Shown here in pieces: positions 20,601 through 21,570 of a stretch of DNA of 21,570 bases. The translations under genes and the position numbers were made by a program. Numbering within the stretch: the stretch's first letter is position 1; each line of letters starts with the position of its first letter. Below the pieces are notes generated by a model that was not told where the DNA came from, made no database searches, and worked only from the letters and a program-made list of their open reading frames with translations. Source of the DNA: a virus. The DNA lies in the IMG/VR virus record IMGVR_UViG_3300036832_000332, positions 1-21,570 of that record. One strand, written 5' to 3'.

Positions 20601-21570
20601 CCGGTGAGCGCGGTCGACGGGAGATTCGTTAACCCCGCGCCCGATCCCGTGTACGTGGTCGCGGTGACGTCGCCCGCGATTCCCACCGTGCTCCCGCTCT
20701 CGGTGATCAGCGAATCGCCGATGGTCGCCGCCGACGTCCATTTCGCGAGCTTGCCCGTCGTGCCCGGGCCGATCTCCGCACTGCCGCCGCCGCCGCCGCC
20801 GCCGCTCACGATATTCGCGGGCGATCCGCTCGCGCCGGTCGCGACCTTGTTCCACCCCTTGATCATGTCGCGCCACGTGTCAATCGGCGTGACGGTCGTA
20901 CTCGCGGCGGCGGTCACGTCGCGATACGTGCGGCCGTCCACGTCGCTGATCCCGACGTCGGTGATCAGACATTGCGCGTTGAGATGCCGCGCCGCGCGTA
21001 CGATCTGTTGCACTTGTCCCGGGTGGACGCCTGTATGGAGCGTGCGGTACTTCACTGTCCGCAGTTGTTGCGAGGCCGCAAGCACGTCCGCGTCGGCGTG
21101 TTGTTGCGCGAGCGTCGCGTCGAATACGTCGGGTTCGCGTACGAGTTGCTCCCACAGGCCCGGCGGGTCGGGGATGCCGCCCGGCGCGTCGGCGTACTTC
21201 AGTACCGGGAATTGCGCGGTGTAGATAAACCTGATCGCGGAGCCCGCCGCCGGGGCGCCGACGGTGCGCGTGAGGGTCGACGTTGCGTTGTCGTACGACC
21301 ACTCGGCGGGCGCGTCGCCGAGCGTCTCATTCACATCGGGGTCGGTCGCGAGGTGCCCGGGCGGGTTATTCGTGACGTACCCGCGCGTCGCCGCCACGTA
21401 GTATTGCAACGGAAACGCGGCGGTCGTGCCGTCGCCCGTAAACGTCTCGGTGACGTCGTGGAGACCCGCGCCCGCGAGCACGAGCACGCGCGTGGCGTAG
21501 GTCGCAATCGAGGGCGCGACGGTCACATCGCCGATGGTGTTGCGATCTCCGTCGGCGATGTTGAACGGCG
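17663..21570 (-). CDS. Tail hub-fiber fusion with C-terminal S74 intramolecular chaperone, partial at right edge
   Basis: At least 1287 residues are visible. The N-terminus is open: in-frame codons continue upstream of the listed GTG (21524-21526), reading PFNIADGDRNTIGD before it with no stop to 21570. The true start is therefore outside. Numbering from the GTG, residues 26-105 form a beta domain (TFTGDGTTAAFPLQYYVA). Residues 130-236 are like the end of a phage tail hub (GVHPGQVQQIVRAA, LITDVGISDVDGRTY, DTWRDMIKGW). Then come a Gly run (about 243-248), TLGVTG/ATVGGTL repeats (about 322-495) and a long fiber. An S74 peptidase domain follows: S1189-D1190 in TSDARQKTNV, then FLRQIRPVDFEW and HGFIAQEV. 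S74 domains cleave themselves after trimer folding. The last residues form a coiled coil (MQELDARLTALERTT). Confidence 0.9.
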   Translation of the reverse strand, partial: PFNIADGDRNTIGDVTVAPSIATYATRVLVLAGAGLHDVTETFTGDGTTAAFPLQYYVAATRGYVTNNPPGHLATDPDVNETLGDAPAEWSYDNATSTLTRTVGAPAAGSAIRFIYTAQFPVLKYADAPGGIPDPPGLWEQLVREPDVFDATLAQQHADADVLAASQQLRTVKYRTLHTGVHPGQVQQIVRAARHLNAQCLITDVGISDVDGRTYRDVTAAASTTVTPIDTWRDMIKGWNKVATGASGSPANIVSGGGGGGGSAEIGPGTTGKLAKWTSAATIGDSLITESGSTVGIAGDVTATTYTGSGAGLTNLPSTALTGTIPDARLSANVALKNAALNAFTGNATFGGTLGVTGASTLASLGVTGNTTVGGTLGVTGATTLAGLTAGASTLASLGVTNNATVGGTLGVTGQSTLGVLYAGASQLTSLGVTNIATIGGTLTVTGASTLSSLVVTNNASIGGTFGVTGATTLAGLTAGASTLASLGVTNDATVGGALTVNGATTSGGFTLGGSSPPGPGRIYRDAGNGLVVQGLAGSGYDFMIAQPSGAPIARVVTGTPNLELGGTLGSIGYVSGTTGWRITSTGAAEFRSLGIDTLHVKVFATDQERSLAGGELIAKAVAVLSADVVIPAYGAAVTITVADVAGAPGMPVFVAGDWVQLRIVSRSGGALTADTAYGQVTAPTTGLPGNTQSWTFTRGTSATGGTLAGGATVSTGTLVVDFGVSGSGYYEVQAADGAYDANGPYAQIGTWTTSPLAANRTIRTRFGNLFGITSTANEYGMIAGAYAPSNGQYFRASNTAFELHGIDLVLWNAGNVTAKIDHAVPSFALGNPLPASFGGTTPGVWMGRDTADGIYKFRVGDPSSGGNCLTWNGTVLQITGTIVATAGLIGGWSLSGGALVNQQNLNIKLVPTGLFLSGANGAAGIGVGMCYQGTPSNTNARLWVGALPPAAQSGGSTDPNTQWIVTAAGNQYINQGFLCVQGYGADPTTNTNNGGITALSLAIGPFATYVPGYSPGVGCIACSKTLTTGGTIFCGQHFQQAANYFIYPGSVSGLPANQGSYYIASHASYGLYSNTGLYLAGNFWVAGSVSLGAMMAALNMNGYDINGANLVNCSVLNATTYFASPNGYAAIMQGKSGTAGYIFVGDGTTGYNSDTHGRIQLLAAGAALYWDGGQFFPGARWNLGHPSWYWQTAYIVAGVVTSDARQKTNVRPTAYRTDFLRQIRPVDFEWIDPTMPAGRQHGFIAQEVAALDADFGAVSRDPAGEPTGLNYAQFIPVLVATMQELDARLTALERTTQDAE
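20041..20560. repeat. In-frame repeats of the tail fiber
   Basis: Repeating units code for LGVTNNATVGGTL and TGASTLASLGVT, about 23 residues (69 bases) with an occasional LTAGAST insertion. Near-identical nucleotide blocks such as GCCGCCGACGGTCG and GCGAGCGTCGACGC recur. Repeats of this kind form the fiber shaft and can change in number by recombination. Confidence 0.85.

Noticed and set aside
21524-21526. GTG as the true start of the tail hub-fiber gene
   Set aside because: The frame stays open upstream to the window edge with sensible protein sequence and no ribosome site before the GTG.

Overview
The window is a slice of a temperate tailed-phage genome, or of an unresolved or circular prophage unit, with high GC. 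Codon third positions are mostly G or C, and genes are packed with ATGA, GTGA and TGATG overlaps. No host marker genes are present, so the host cannot be named; the single tRNA has no encoded CCA. Capsid, portal, terminase and most tail-assembly genes are not here and must lie outside the window, probably upstream of the right edge on the minus strand.

Layout. (1) Positions 1-7061, minus strand: a 14-gene early operon read leftward from a promoter at 7154-7182. It encodes a ribbon-helix-helix protein, a zinc-ribbon protein, a zinc-finger protein that may be a DNA annealing protein, several unknowns, a PD-(D/E)XK-like protein, a Cas4/RecB-like nuclease with an iron-sulfur cysteine pattern, a replisome-organizer-like protein, a DpdA/TGT-like transglycosylase and a RusA Holliday-junction resolvase cut by the left edge. 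(2) 7062-7322: a divergent control region with TTGTCAA repeats, facing an XRE repressor on the plus strand (7323-7973). (3) 7977-9338: two small plus-strand genes converge on three small minus-strand genes (one Ogr-like zinc finger, one membrane protein, one short helical protein), with a bidirectional terminator between them. (4) 9339-10148: a second divergent control region marked by TGATATCA-type palindromes, flanking an LPD29-type gene. (5) 10149-12101, plus strand: a small DNA-binding protein, two small proteins and a tyrosine integrase. (6) 12102-12626: a non-coding, AT-rich, repeat-rich stretch with integrase arm-type repeats, a full tRNA-Lys(TTT) gene and a cluster of hairpins; this is the likely attP. 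(7) 12627-21570, minus strand: the end of the late operon, with a large hub-fiber protein carrying a C-terminal S74 chaperone, small virion or lysis-type proteins, a propeller protein, a glycosidase-like protein and a beta-helix spike.

How it works together (inference). The XRE protein and a second regulator would hold the two divergent regions. The leftward operon would supply replication, recombination and possible 7-deazaguanine DNA modification. The integrase would recombine at the tRNA-Lys locus. The late operon ends with an unusually rich set of surface-binding proteins and converges on attP. The most notable points are the DpdA-like gene without visible preQ0 synthesis genes, the two operator families, and the attP/tRNA region.
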